A stretch of 64,000 nt of DNA from contig OZ220483.1 in the NCBI GenBank assembly GCA_965115915.1, positions 1,054,001 through 1,118,000 on the forward strand. The letters run 5' to 3'. A program made the position numbers and the translations under genes. This document shows, piece after piece, positions 55,041 through 62,821 of the stretch (position 1 is the first letter of the stretch; the number at the start of each line of letters is the position of its first letter). This DNA is from G965115915 sp965115915. GTDB taxonomy: Bacteria > Pseudomonadota > Gammaproteobacteria > Eutrophobiales > Eutrophobiaceae. The notes below the pieces were generated by a model. The model searched no databases and was not told where the DNA came from. It saw only the letters and a program-made list of their open reading frames with translations.

Positions 55041-56219
55041 CTACCCCGGCTTGCCGTCGATGCGTGGGCGGGTCAGGATCGGCCAGAAGCGAAGAAAAAA
55101 CAGACCGTAGGCAAGGGCCCAAAAGATTGCCGAGAGCACGATGGCCTCGACGTTGCGCATCGGCAGGAGGAGCGGAACCGCGACGCGGACGAGTGCAGCG
55201 ATTGTGACCAGCAGGAACAGTGCGGTTTCAAAGTACGAAGCCTTGAGTGGACGACCGGTATGGCCACGCGATGTACGGCACATCATGCCCAGCGTCATGG
55301 TGCCTATGGCCCCGACGGTGAGCGCATGGAGCGCTATCGGTTCCGGTACCAGGGCGGCCACATCAGCGCCAAGGGCGCGCAATGCGAAGTAGACCACTAT
55401 CCAGGCATAGCCCAGATATAAAACCCAGAGCAAGGGATCGCGGATCGCCTTCCAGGGTTTCCACACCAGCCAGCGTGCCAGGTGAAGGCAAGCGGCGAGA
55501 GCGGGCACAGCACTGCCGAAGGTCTCTCGCAACCAATCGCTCAGGTCGATCACCCATATGGCAAAGGTAACGGTGATGGCCAGGCGATCCAGCGGCACGC
55601 AGGTGCGGATGCCCGCTTGCGGAAGGGCGTTGGCGCCAAAGGCGGGGATGACCCGCCCTGCTATTACCACCAGCAACAGTGCCACCAGGTCGAAACCCGA
55701 TTGCAACACCCGTCTACCGTCGCTGGCAATGAGACCGAGTGCGGAAAGATGGCTGGCGCCATTGACACCGGCCAGAACCAGCAGGATGACCGGGAAGGCA
55801 AAGTTCCGGCGGTTGTCGGCCCGCAATATCGGTAGTGCGACCGCAAGTGCCGCCAGTGGCAGGAACGCCATATCGACCGCGGCGACGAGCCATCCGGGAA
55901 GCCACGCGTCACAAGCGACCGCGAGCCGCCCCAACAGCCATACTCCGAGCAATCCGGCCAGGTTCCGCCCGTGCAGGGTCGGCAGACCGGTCCAGGTTCG
56001 CGCCGCGGTCAGCAAGAAACCCACCATCACCGCGGCGGTGAAACCAAACAGCATCTCATGTCCGTGGCCCAGGGCCCCGCCAAACGCCCCGACCGGTTCC
56101 ACAAGTCCGGCGTAAGTCGCGCTCCACACAACGATCCCCAGCACCGCAAACCCCGCAGCGGCCAGATAGAACGGACGAAAAGCCAGGGCAAACGCCACGT
56201 GCGAGAAAAAGCTGTTCAT
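55041..56219 (-). CDS. nnrS: NnrS-family membrane protein
   Basis: 392 residues from ATG 56219; upstream in-frame sequence belongs to the neighbouring nuclease gene. About twelve transmembrane segments. NnrS signatures: AFALAFRPFYLAAAGFAVL at the N-terminus, HGHEMLFGFTAAVMVGFLLTA, and GRVIPAFGANAL. NnrS is a heme- and copper-containing protein that protects against nitrosative stress, especially nitric-oxide poisoning of iron-sulfur proteins. No nor or nir genes are in the window, so its setting here is unusual. Confidence 0.92.
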   Translation of the reverse strand: MNSFFSHVAFALAFRPFYLAAAGFAVLGIVVWSATYAGLVEPVGAFGGALGHGHEMLFGFTAAVMVGFLLTAARTWTGLPTLHGRNLAGLLGVWLLGRLAVACDAWLPGWLVAAVDMAFLPLAALAVALPILRADNRRNFAFPVILLVLAGVNGASHLSALGLIASDGRRVLQSGFDLVALLLVVIAGRVIPAFGANALPQAGIRTCVPLDRLAITVTFAIWVIDLSDWLRETFGSAVPALAACLHLARWLVWKPWKAIRDPLLWVLYLGYAWIVVYFALRALGADVAALVPEPIALHALTVGAIGTMTLGMMCRTSRGHTGRPLKASYFETALFLLVTIAALVRVAVPLLLPMRNVEAIVLSAIFWALAYGLFFLRFWPILTRPRIDGKPG

Positions 56220-56277
56220 GGCAAGGCGTCTCTCAAGTGACCCGTCTCGGGATTTCCTGTGCCGCACCCCCTTCGGC

Positions 56278-56877
56278 TTACAGTGGTTCCAATCTCCTGC
56301 TGTTCTTTCTGTGCCGCCATACCCTCGGGTCCCAGACCACGGCGTGACCCCACATCCCGCGCTGCGCGTTACGCGCCTCGGTTTCCACCGCCTTGTAGTG
56401 ATCGCTGTATGCGGCAATCGCATGTCCTTCGCGGACCAGCCACTCGTTGATATCCCTGCCATCGTGGACGACGATGCCGAGCACGCGGTCATACTTGTCG
56501 TAACCATCGACCCGGATGCGGACCTCCTTGCCACCGATTTCACGGTTCAGGGCCCGCTTCACATGCTGTCCGTGATTGAACCAGTAACCGTCCCGGTGTT
56601 TCGCCAACTGATCCAACTCGGGCGCGTCGATACCGGCAAGCCTTATGGCATGCCCTGCCACAGCCACCCCGTCACCGTCGATAATCCTGGCCTCGCCGGT
56701 GATAATCGTGCCGGTCGCAAGCCCGCGCAAGGCGAAAGGATGCCACAGGCCCGAACAAAGCGGGAAGACGCTTGCCACCCCCGCATACACGCCACGGATC
56801 TCGACGGCGCGGGCAGGCACGATCAGCGACAACCCGATCAGCGCAACGGCTGCCAACGCAACAGGGAGGTCTTTCAT
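56278..56877 (-). CDS. Secreted staphylococcal-nuclease-like (TNase) protein
   Basis: 199 residues from ATG 56877 (a TTG at 56901 is a weaker start). Signal peptide (MKDLPVALAAVALIGLSL) cleaved near VPARA. SNase fold: IDGDGVAVAGHAIRLAGIDAPE, VRIRVDGYDKYDRVLG, INEWLVREGHAIAAYSD. The nuclease domain is clearly paralogous to that of 51927-52964, including the GRWGHAV-like end, but without the anchor and C-terminal extension. Probably a periplasmic or secreted nuclease. Confidence 0.85.
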   Translation of the reverse strand: MKDLPVALAAVALIGLSLIVPARAVEIRGVYAGVASVFPLCSGLWHPFALRGLATGTIITGEARIIDGDGVAVAGHAIRLAGIDAPELDQLAKHRDGYWFNHGQHVKRALNREIGGKEVRIRVDGYDKYDRVLGIVVHDGRDINEWLVREGHAIAAYSDHYKAVETEARNAQRGMWGHAVVWDPRVWRHRKNSRRLEPL

Positions 56878-56944
56878 GAGTCGGGAGATTGAGTGCAACA
56901 AGGTGGTTCGATCATATCACCATAGACGGGAAAGCGTGCGGCGG

Positions 56945-57755
56945 ATGCGGGTGTGTGGCTATGAGACTGCCCGGGCCTGGACTTCCCCCCCACCGGCGCG
57001 CCTGCGGGCTGACGCCCTTGGCTTGCCGGCTCCCCCTCCAGGGGGGAGCGATTATGGGGGGGGCTGCACCCAGGCCACGATTGCCAGCCACTGCTGTGCC
57101 ACCAGTTACCCGTGCCGTATGCAGGTGTGCGGCAGTGAAAGTGTCGGGGCACGAACTTCCCCCCACCGGCGCGCCTGCGGGCTGACGCCCTTGGCTTGCC
57201 GGCTCCCTCTCCAGGGGGGAGCGATTATGGGGGGGCTGCACCCAGGCCACGATTGCCAGCCACTGCTGTGCCACCAGTTACCCGTGCCGTATGCAGGTGT
57301 GCGGCAGTGAAAGTGTCGGGGCACGAACTTCCCCCCCACCGGCGCGCCTGCGGGCTGACGCCCTTGGCTTGCCGGCTCCCCCTCCAGGGGGAGCGATTAT
57401 GGGGGGGCTGCACCCAGGCCACGATTGCCAGCCACTGCTGTGCCACCAGTTACCCGTGCCGTATGCAGGTGTGCGGCAGTGAAAGTGTCGGGGCACGAAC
57501 TTCCCCCCACCGGCGCGCCTGCGGGCTGACGCCCTTGGCTTGCCGGCTCCCCCTCCAGGGGGGAGCGATTATGAGGGGGCTGCACCCAGGCCACGATTGC
57601 CAGCCACTGCTGTGCCACCAGTTACCCGTGCCATGTGCGGGTGTGCGGCAGTGAAAGTGTCGGGGCACGAACTTCCCCCCACCGGCGCGCCTGCGGGCTG
57701 GCGCCCTTGGCTTGCCGGCTCCCCCTCCAGGGGGGAGCGATTAAAAGTGCTGTGC
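56945..57755. repeat. Five-copy tandem array, 172-bp period
   Basis: The marker ACTTCCCCCCACCGGCGCGC recurs at 56981, 57155, 57327, 57499 and 57671, spaced 174, 172, 172 and 172 bp. Each unit holds the GC-rich hairpin module (reverse orientation relative to 22.4 kb) and a unique half (CCACGATTGCCAGCCACTGC, TGCGGCAGTGAAAGTGTCGG). Copies differ by few bases. Spurious frames are open on both strands through the array. Confidence 0.93.
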
Positions 57756-57810
57756 GGGTATGCGGCAGTGGATGGCGGGGGGCGAGTTGCGGTTGGGGAC
57801 GTGCAGCACC

Positions 57811-58137
57811 TTAGGCAACCTTCCGGGCTTTGACTTCCAGGTGAATCCCCTCCTGCTCCTGCAGGTATTGGATCACCGCGAACAGGTTGCTCGCCTGGGG
57901 ATTCCCTTTTGGCCCGAACATACGCATGAGACTCTTGCTCGACTTCTCGAAAACCTGGGAAAGTTCCTCAAACCCAATCGTCGCGTTGATGTAGTCACGC
58001 AGCACCGCCTTGCCAGTATCGACATCACCGGCGAGCAGGCATTCGACCCCTTCTTGCAGCAGGGCCTTGCGAAACGCCGGCTCCCTTTGGGCGCGTGCCT
58101 GAATGGTGTCCTTAAAATCTTTTGTCAGAGCCATCAT
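57811..58137 (-). CDS. higA: HigA-type antitoxin of a RelE/HigB module
   Basis: 108 residues. Typical of the DNA-binding antidote family paired with TIGR02683-type toxins: FRKALLQEGVECLLAGDVDTG, then a helix-turn-helix IGFEELSQVFEKSSKSLMRM. It starts ATGATG, overlapping the toxin stop. It represses the module promoter and neutralises the toxin. Confidence 0.85.
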   Translation of the reverse strand: MMALTKDFKDTIQARAQREPAFRKALLQEGVECLLAGDVDTGKAVLRDYINATIGFEELSQVFEKSSKSLMRMFGPKGNPQASNLFAVIQYLQEQEGIHLEVKARKVA

Positions 58138-58475
58138 GTCACCTCTTGCCGTTTCCTACGCTTGTAGTCGCTCCAGTTAGCTTTCGCGGCAGCAATATCG
58201 GAGTCCTGCCGCTTCTTGGTGCCACCGGCCAGCAATATCACCAACCGGTCCCCGTCCTTGCCAAAATAGATCCGATAACCGGGACCGAAATTAATCCTGA
58301 ACTCATAGACGCCGGCACCCACACCTTTCACATTAGAGAAGTTGCCCTGCTCCATCCGATGGACGGCTGTCGTCAGCTTGACCGCAGCAGCCACATTCAG
58401 ACGATCAAACCATTCGGCAAAAGGACTTTTCCCCTCAGCATCGAGGTATTCTCCAACCTCTGTCATATGACTCAT
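58134..58475 (-). CDS. higB: HigB/RelE-type toxin (addiction module killer protein)
   Basis: 113 residues. Family motifs: SPFAEWFDRLN, VGAGVYEFRINFGPGYRIYFG, ILLAGGTKKRQDSDI and a basic C-terminus (DYKRRKRQEV). A ribosome-associated mRNA endonuclease by family. Toxin-first order with ATGA coupling to the antitoxin. The region upstream (58476-58500) carries overlapping ATATG/CATAT inverted repeats suited to autoregulation. Both genes look intact. Confidence 0.88.
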   Translation of the reverse strand: MSHMTEVGEYLDAEGKSPFAEWFDRLNVAAAVKLTTAVHRMEQGNFSNVKGVGAGVYEFRINFGPGYRIYFGKDGDRLVILLAGGTKKRQDSDIAAAKANWSDYKRRKRQEVT

Positions 58476-58534
58476 ATAGTAGCATATATGTTACCTTTAG
58501 CAATACCCACACGACACCTCATTTCCGGACAACC

Positions 58535-58728
58535 TGACGTGGTCCAGCTTTTTTGGACACTCAGTTAAGCGGAATTTTGCGTCATGGAATTGCCTCTCAT
58601 AGGCATTCAGGCTGATATGATTCAGCGTCGAATGCATCCGGTATCCGTTATAGAAAACGGCAATGTATTGCGGAATATCCTGCTGGGCTTCCCAGCGGGT
58701 TTGATAGCTTTGCCATTGAACCCGCTCC
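58535..58728 (-). mobile_element. Left end of the IS3-family element (partial)
   Basis: Tip TGACGTGG at 58535, then the 3' end of orfB (ATTCAGCGTCGAATGCATCC, the TTGATAGCTTTGCCATTGAA stretch). It stops abruptly at 58728, where GC-rich repeat sequence takes over. Confidence 0.88.
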
Positions 58729-58749
58729 TCCCCGGTCAGACGCTGCCGG

Positions 58750-58885
58750 CAAGGGGGGAGCGATTAAAAGTGCTGTGCAGGTGTGTGGCAGTGAAAGTGT
58801 CGGGGCACGAACTTCCCCCCCACCGGCGCGCCTGCGGGCTGGCGCCCTTGGCTTGCCGGCTCCCCCTCCAGGGGGGAGCGACTAC
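58750..58885. repeat. Isolated copy of the 172-bp repeat
   Basis: The same sequence as the array units at 56945-57755, same orientation, starting in GGGGGAGCGATTAAAAGTGC and ending 23 bp before the DUF2232 stop codon. This is the copy at the inferred right inversion breakpoint. Confidence 0.9.
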
Positions 58886-58907
58886 AAGGGGGCTGCACCC
58901 AGGCGGC

Positions 58908-59912
58908 TCAGTTCTTGTTGCGGTTGCGTCTGTCCAGCACCGCACTGCACAGGGTGGAAACTATCCCCAGAAAGCCCACCATGGGGCCCATCACCGGCAG
59001 CATCATTATCAATGCCATATAAAGCAGCACCATATAAGACAACGGTGTTTGCTGTCTCCTCGCTATCCTATGGATACAGGCAAGGCCAGAAAACAGATGC
59101 GGGGTGAAACAGACGAGCACGGCGGCCTGCAACACTATGGCCAGCTTCTGTGGCACAAAAAAAGCACAACACAACAATACCGTTAGTGTCCAGATCGTCC
59201 ACAGATGCAACTTGATGAGACGAAACTCCATCCCGAAGCCACCGGGATTGAACAGCCGGGACTGCCACCAGCGCGCAAAGAGGATGACCACAATGATAAA
59301 AAACAGGGACCTCCAGACCTGGGTTGAGTATATGAATGTGCCAAGCACACCCGCGTTCTGCATGGACTGAAACTCACTGAACATTTTATTGATGGGTGTT
59401 ATCCGTCCACCGGCGTCGGTGCCGGGCAGGCCGGAGACAATGTTATCGCGGAACCCCGCAATCACCTTCCCGGCCAGACTGTCAAACGGCAACAGGCCCG
59501 TGATATCCAGCAAATACAACCCCAGCAACGAACACAGACCGAGTAATGCGTAGCAGCCAAGCATCCTGCTCTGATCCTCCATGCGACGCAAGATCCATGT
59601 GCCTGGCAAAAAGGCCAGGCAACTGCCATGCATCAGGAGCAGCAACAGCAACAAGGTACTGGACAATATGGGCAGCATGTCGACACACGCATACAGCACA
59701 AGCAGCACCCCTGCCACATCCAGAAAGGTGTAACACCCCGCTTTCACGCCATGGACCAGAACCAGCAGGCTGAACACCGCGGTATACAACGGCCATACAA
59801 AAACGATCAGCGCCGGAAAGAGCATGGTCGGCAACAGCAGGGCCAACAGCACCTGCGCCGATTGCGACCTGCTGTACAGCAGAAAGGACCCGATTCGGTG
59901 CATAATGGACAT
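58908..59912 (-). CDS. DUF2232 (YybS-like) membrane protein
   Basis: 334 residues, eight or more transmembrane segments (LLALLLPTMLFPALIVFV, LLLLLLLMHGSCLAFLPG, YMVLLYMALIMMLPVMGP). In pseudomonads and relatives a DUF2232 gene sits between rpsR and rplI, and here it directly follows rpsR on the minus strand, which supports the call. The role is unknown. rplI, its normal downstream neighbour, is missing; the repeat begins right after its stop. Confidence 0.82.
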   Translation of the reverse strand: MSIMHRIGSFLLYSRSQSAQVLLALLLPTMLFPALIVFVWPLYTAVFSLLVLVHGVKAGCYTFLDVAGVLLVLYACVDMLPILSSTLLLLLLLMHGSCLAFLPGTWILRRMEDQSRMLGCYALLGLCSLLGLYLLDITGLLPFDSLAGKVIAGFRDNIVSGLPGTDAGGRITPINKMFSEFQSMQNAGVLGTFIYSTQVWRSLFFIIVVILFARWWQSRLFNPGGFGMEFRLIKLHLWTIWTLTVLLCCAFFVPQKLAIVLQAAVLVCFTPHLFSGLACIHRIARRQQTPLSYMVLLYMALIMMLPVMGPMVGFLGIVSTLCSAVLDRRNRNKN

Positions 59913-60034
59913 CAGTACACTCCGAACTTCAGATGTCAGTCACTCTGGAACGCGGCTGTCTTGCGTCCAACGCCTGCCGCTTCATTTGCAGAAGATTCCA
60001 GTCCCTGGGAATCGGGCATACAGCGGAATGTCGC

Positions 60035-60268
60035 CTAACAGTTTCGGTGCGAATCGCTGTATGGCAAAAGCGCCAGGTAACGGGCCTGTTTGATTGCCTT
60101 GGTAAGCTGACGCTGATATCTCGATTTGGAGCCTGAGAGACGGCTTGGCACTATCTTTCCTGAATCGGTGATGTAATCCTTGATCAAGTCGATATCTTTA
60201 TAGTCAATGCTGCTAATGCCTTCCGCGGTAAAGCGACAAAAGCTTCTGCGCCGGTGATGGTAAACCAT
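60035..60268 (-). CDS. rpsR: Ribosomal protein S18
   Basis: 77 residues. Signature CRFTAEGISSIDYKDIDLIK, then YITDSGKIVPSRLSG, YQRQLTKAIKQARYLALLP. It binds 16S rRNA with S6. It lies 6 bp after rpsF in the conserved order. Confidence 0.97.
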   Translation of the reverse strand: MVYHHRRRSFCRFTAEGISSIDYKDIDLIKDYITDSGKIVPSRLSGSKSRYQRQLTKAIKQARYLALLPYSDSHRNC

Positions 60269-60274
60269 GGGAAA

Positions 60275-60904
60275 CTATGCCTCCTGATCGTTATCGGTGC
60301 CGCTTTCGGTGCGGGACACCGTAGCCGTGGACGCTTCCGCGTTCTGTACCGCTTCCGCGTTCTGTACCGCTTCCGCGTTCTGTACCGCTTCCGCGTTCTG
60401 TGCCGCTTCTACGTTCTCCACCGCTTCTACGTTCTCCACCGCTTCCGCGTTTTCCGCCAACATGGCGGCGGCCTGGCCATCTTCGGCTGAACCGGAAGTG
60501 GCGTCCTGCACGGTGCTGTTGGCGACGACTTCCTGCGACTGCTGCCGCGCAGACGCCTTGTCTTCCTTCCGTTCAACCTCTCGCTGCAAAGCCTGCATGA
60601 TCGGTGAGGCTTCAGTAATCGGGCCCGAACGCCGGATAATCAGACTGCGCAGTATCGCGTCGCTAAAACGGAACCCTTCCTCCAACTGATCGCGCAACGC
60701 GGTATTGCATTCCACGTTCATCAACACATAATGCGCTTTTTGTACATTCCGTATGGTATAGGAAAGCAGGCGGCGGCCCCAGTCCTCCAGACGATGGATC
60801 TTGCCGCCCTTGTCGCTGATGATCTCCCGATATCTGGCGATCATCGCCGGGACCTGCTCGCTCTGACCCGGATGCACCATAAATACAATCTCGTAATGTC
60901 TCAT
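60275..60904 (-). CDS. rpsF: Ribosomal protein S6 with a repeat-rich C-terminal tail
   Basis: 209 residues against about 130 for Escherichia coli S6. The S6 core is normal (MRHYEIVFMVHPGQSEQVP, IHRLEDWGRRLLSYTI, HYVLMNVECN). After about residue 100 comes an acidic, low-complexity tail of six-residue repeats of the types ENVEAV and QNAEAV encoded by 18-bp DNA repeats. AGAGAGGA precedes the ATG. In Escherichia coli the S6 tail is glutamylated by RimK. First gene of the rpsF-rpsR-DUF2232 half-operon. Confidence 0.95.
   Translation of the reverse strand: MRHYEIVFMVHPGQSEQVPAMIARYREIISDKGGKIHRLEDWGRRLLSYTIRNVQKAHYVLMNVECNTALRDQLEEGFRFSDAILRSLIIRRSGPITEASPIMQALQREVERKEDKASARQQSQEVVANSTVQDATSGSAEDGQAAAMLAENAEAVENVEAVENVEAAQNAEAVQNAEAVQNAEAVQNAEASTATVSRTESGTDNDQEA
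60333..60458. repeat. 18-bp minisatellite within rpsF
   Basis: Seven units of 18 bp (GCTTCCGCGTTCTGTACC and variants); the first three are identical. Because the period is a multiple of three, copy-number change lengthens or shortens the S6 tail without frameshift. Confidence 0.92.
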
Positions 60905-61128
60905 CGTCCTCTCTGGTTTACCTCAATCAAAACCCACAATCTGTGTGGCGCCTGTAACGAAAGCATCCCCCAACCCTGGTGTCTCGCGCCGCGATGGCGG
61001 GATGCGGCCAGGGTGTGCAAACTAACAGAAAATACTTGATAAGTACAGACAAGCGCTATTATAGTGGGAGAAACAGCGCTCTGCCGTCCCCGGGCCTGGC
61101 TATCGGCGGGGCAAGCGCGGAAAAAACG
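60905..61128. other. Divergent intergenic region between rpsF and tRNA-Arg
   Basis: About 220 bp that must hold the promoter and leader of the rpsF half-operon and the tRNA promoter. I cannot assign a leader structure with confidence. Confidence 0.4.
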
Positions 61129-61423
61129 GTCCCCGTAGCTCAGTTGGATAGAGCGTTCGCCTCCTGTATAACGGGCACTCGGATGGGAAACCGCCGAAGT
61201 GAATCTGCTCAAATTCAGGGGAACCTCAGCACATGATGGTGGTGGCAATCCTGAGCCAAGCCCAATCCGGGAAGGTGCAGAGACTTGACGGGCAGCACCG
61301 CAGGACAGGATGTTCCTGTGGTGAAGAGAAAGTCCGGACTGCAAACGGCAAACAATGCCGGTAGCGAAAGCTATGGCGGTACGAAGCGAAAGGTCGCAGG
61401 TTCAAATCCTGCCGGGGACGCCA
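61129..61423 (+). tRNA. tRNA-Arg (anticodon CCT) interrupted by a group I intron
   Basis: The 5' exon 61129-61165 (GTCCCCG acceptor, AGCTCAGTTGGATAGAGC D-arm, anticodon stem and CTCCT of the loop) and the 3' exon 61384-61423 (AAGCGAA, then GGTTCAAATCC T-arm, CGGGGAC, G, CCA) join into a perfect 77-nt tRNA-Arg(CCU). The break falls directly after the third anticodon base. Confidence 0.95.
61166..61383 (+). ncRNA. Group I intron (IC3-like) in tRNA-Arg(CCT)
   Basis: 218 nt with no ORF. The 5' exon ends in U and the intron ends in G, as group I splicing requires. A GGG at 61173-61175 can pair with the CCU of the exon, leaving the U.G wobble at the splice site. Core elements are recognisable: AATCCTGAGCCAAGCCC (P/Q region), GGTGCAGAGACTTGACGGG (R) and AAAGTCCGGACT (S). 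The arrangement closely resembles the Azoarcus tRNA-Ile intron core. Splicing uses free guanosine and needs no protein in the best studied relatives. Confidence 0.92.
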
Positions 61424-61429
61424 CTCTCT

Positions 61430-62821
61430 CTAATATATCTCCAGGTCGGGACCCTTTGCGGCAGACTGACCCGACTTGGCAGTATCCGATTTCGGGGCGG
61501 CAGATACCGCATCGTCTGCACCATCATTGTCCGGATGGCTCTTCAGCCTTGTGGTCATCGACAGACGCCCTATCAGGATACGCAAAAACACCTGCAGAAA
61601 ACGTATCTGACACGCGCTGGATATCTTGGATATGCCGGTCGCCATGATCTTCAGCATCGTGGTTTCCCCTTTGGAACGGATATCCGCGCTACGCCGCTCT
61701 CGGGTAAGATACCCCATCTCACCGAAACAGTCTCCGCTTTTCAGCGTTCTGATGAAGGTGTCTCCCTTGAACACACCCACCTCACCAGAGACGATGATGT
61801 AAAAACAATCGTCCACTTCCCCCTCCGTGATGATCTGTTCCTTGTCACCGTACTCATGCCAGGAACTGCAATGTACAATCTCCAATACCTGGGATTTTGG
61901 AAAGTCCGAGAAGAAATCAAGCCCCTTGACCTGATTGAAACGCTCCTTCTCACTGAGCATCTCCTGCGGTGTCTCCAGGTGCTTGAAACAGGAAGCCAGG
62001 TCCAGGGCCAGATCATTGCCCGTCTGATAGCGTTGTTTCCGAGCCTTGCACAGGCATTTCATAATGATGTCGCTGAGCGGTTGGGGGATATCGGCACGCC
62101 GCTCTATCGGTGGTGTTGGCTCTTCCGTCAATATGCGGTTGACCAGCGCGGTAAAGTTCACGCCCGTAAAGGGTTGCTTGGCAGTCAGCATCTCGTATCC
62201 CAACACACCCAGAGAATACAGATCCGTCTGGTTGCCAATCGTGTCTTCCTTTATCTGCTCCGGTGACATATATCGCGGGGAGCCCATCACACCCAATACC
62301 TGAGTATGGGTTTCATCGGTTTTATGCATGTGGGCGATGCTGAAATCCGCAATCTTCACGTCCATGTCCTGCGTCACCAGTATGTTGGAGGGTTTGATGT
62401 CACGATGCACGATACCCTTGGAATGCGCATAATTCAGCGCCTTGGCGCACTTGAACAGTATCTCTACAACCTTCTCTATCGGTAATATCTGGTCCTGCTT
62501 GATATATTGTCTGAGTGTGTTCCCCTGCTCTATATACTCCATGACGATATAGCAGGTGCCGTCGTCATCATTAACTCCCGCATCAATGACATTGATAATG
62601 TTGGGATGATCCAGTTCACCAGCCGCATGGGCCTCATTGAAAAACAGCTTGCGGTTGCGTGCACCCATCTCCGGGTCATCGATCGCCTCTGCCAGGGCGA
62701 CCTTGAGTGCCACGTCCACGTCCTCATACGGGTCATGTCCCAGATAAACGATCCCCATGCTGCCACGGTCGATCTCCTCCCGAATCTCATATTTTCCAAG
62801 CCTTTCCGGTTTTTTCTTCAT
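61430..62821 (-). CDS. Ser/Thr protein kinase with cyclic-nucleotide-binding domain
   Basis: 463 residues from ATG 62821 (TTG 62863 is a weaker start). Kinase domain (about 10-275): Gly loop DRGSMGIVYLG, Lys40 in VALKVAL, HRDIKPSN (139-146), then ADFSIAHMH where the usual DFG is DFS, and SPRYMSPEQ. A cyclic-nucleotide-binding-like domain follows (about 300-400: FFSDFPKSQVLEIV, FYIIVSGEVGVFKGD, GDCFGEMGYL), then a low-complexity tail. The HRD Asp and catalytic Lys are present, so activity is likely. The cNMP domain implies control by cAMP, cGMP or another ligand. Convergent with tRNA-Arg. Confidence 0.9.
   Translation of the reverse strand: MKKKPERLGKYEIREEIDRGSMGIVYLGHDPYEDVDVALKVALAEAIDDPEMGARNRKLFFNEAHAAGELDHPNIINVIDAGVNDDDGTCYIVMEYIEQGNTLRQYIKQDQILPIEKVVEILFKCAKALNYAHSKGIVHRDIKPSNILVTQDMDVKIADFSIAHMHKTDETHTQVLGVMGSPRYMSPEQIKEDTIGNQTDLYSLGVLGYEMLTAKQPFTGVNFTALVNRILTEEPTPPIERRADIPQPLSDIIMKCLCKARKQRYQTGNDLALDLASCFKHLETPQEMLSEKERFNQVKGLDFFSDFPKSQVLEIVHCSSWHEYGDKEQIITEGEVDDCFYIIVSGEVGVFKGDTFIRTLKSGDCFGEMGYLTRERRSADIRSKGETTMLKIMATGISKISSACQIRFLQVFLRILIGRLSMTTRLKSHPDNDGADDAVSAAPKSDTAKSGQSAAKGPDLEIY

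Noticed and set aside
56645..57654. Open frames through the 172-bp array
   Set aside because: Products are direct translations of the repeat unit in different phases; open on both strands because of GC bias, not selection.
56945..57755. Possible CRISPR array next to the Cas9-like gene
   Set aside because: Units are 172 bp and nearly identical end to end, with no short repeat alternating with unique spacers.
61166..61383. RNase P RNA, suggested by GAGAAAGTCCGGACT
   Set aside because: Far too short for RNase P RNA and placed exactly between two tRNA halves; the remaining motifs fit a group I intron core.
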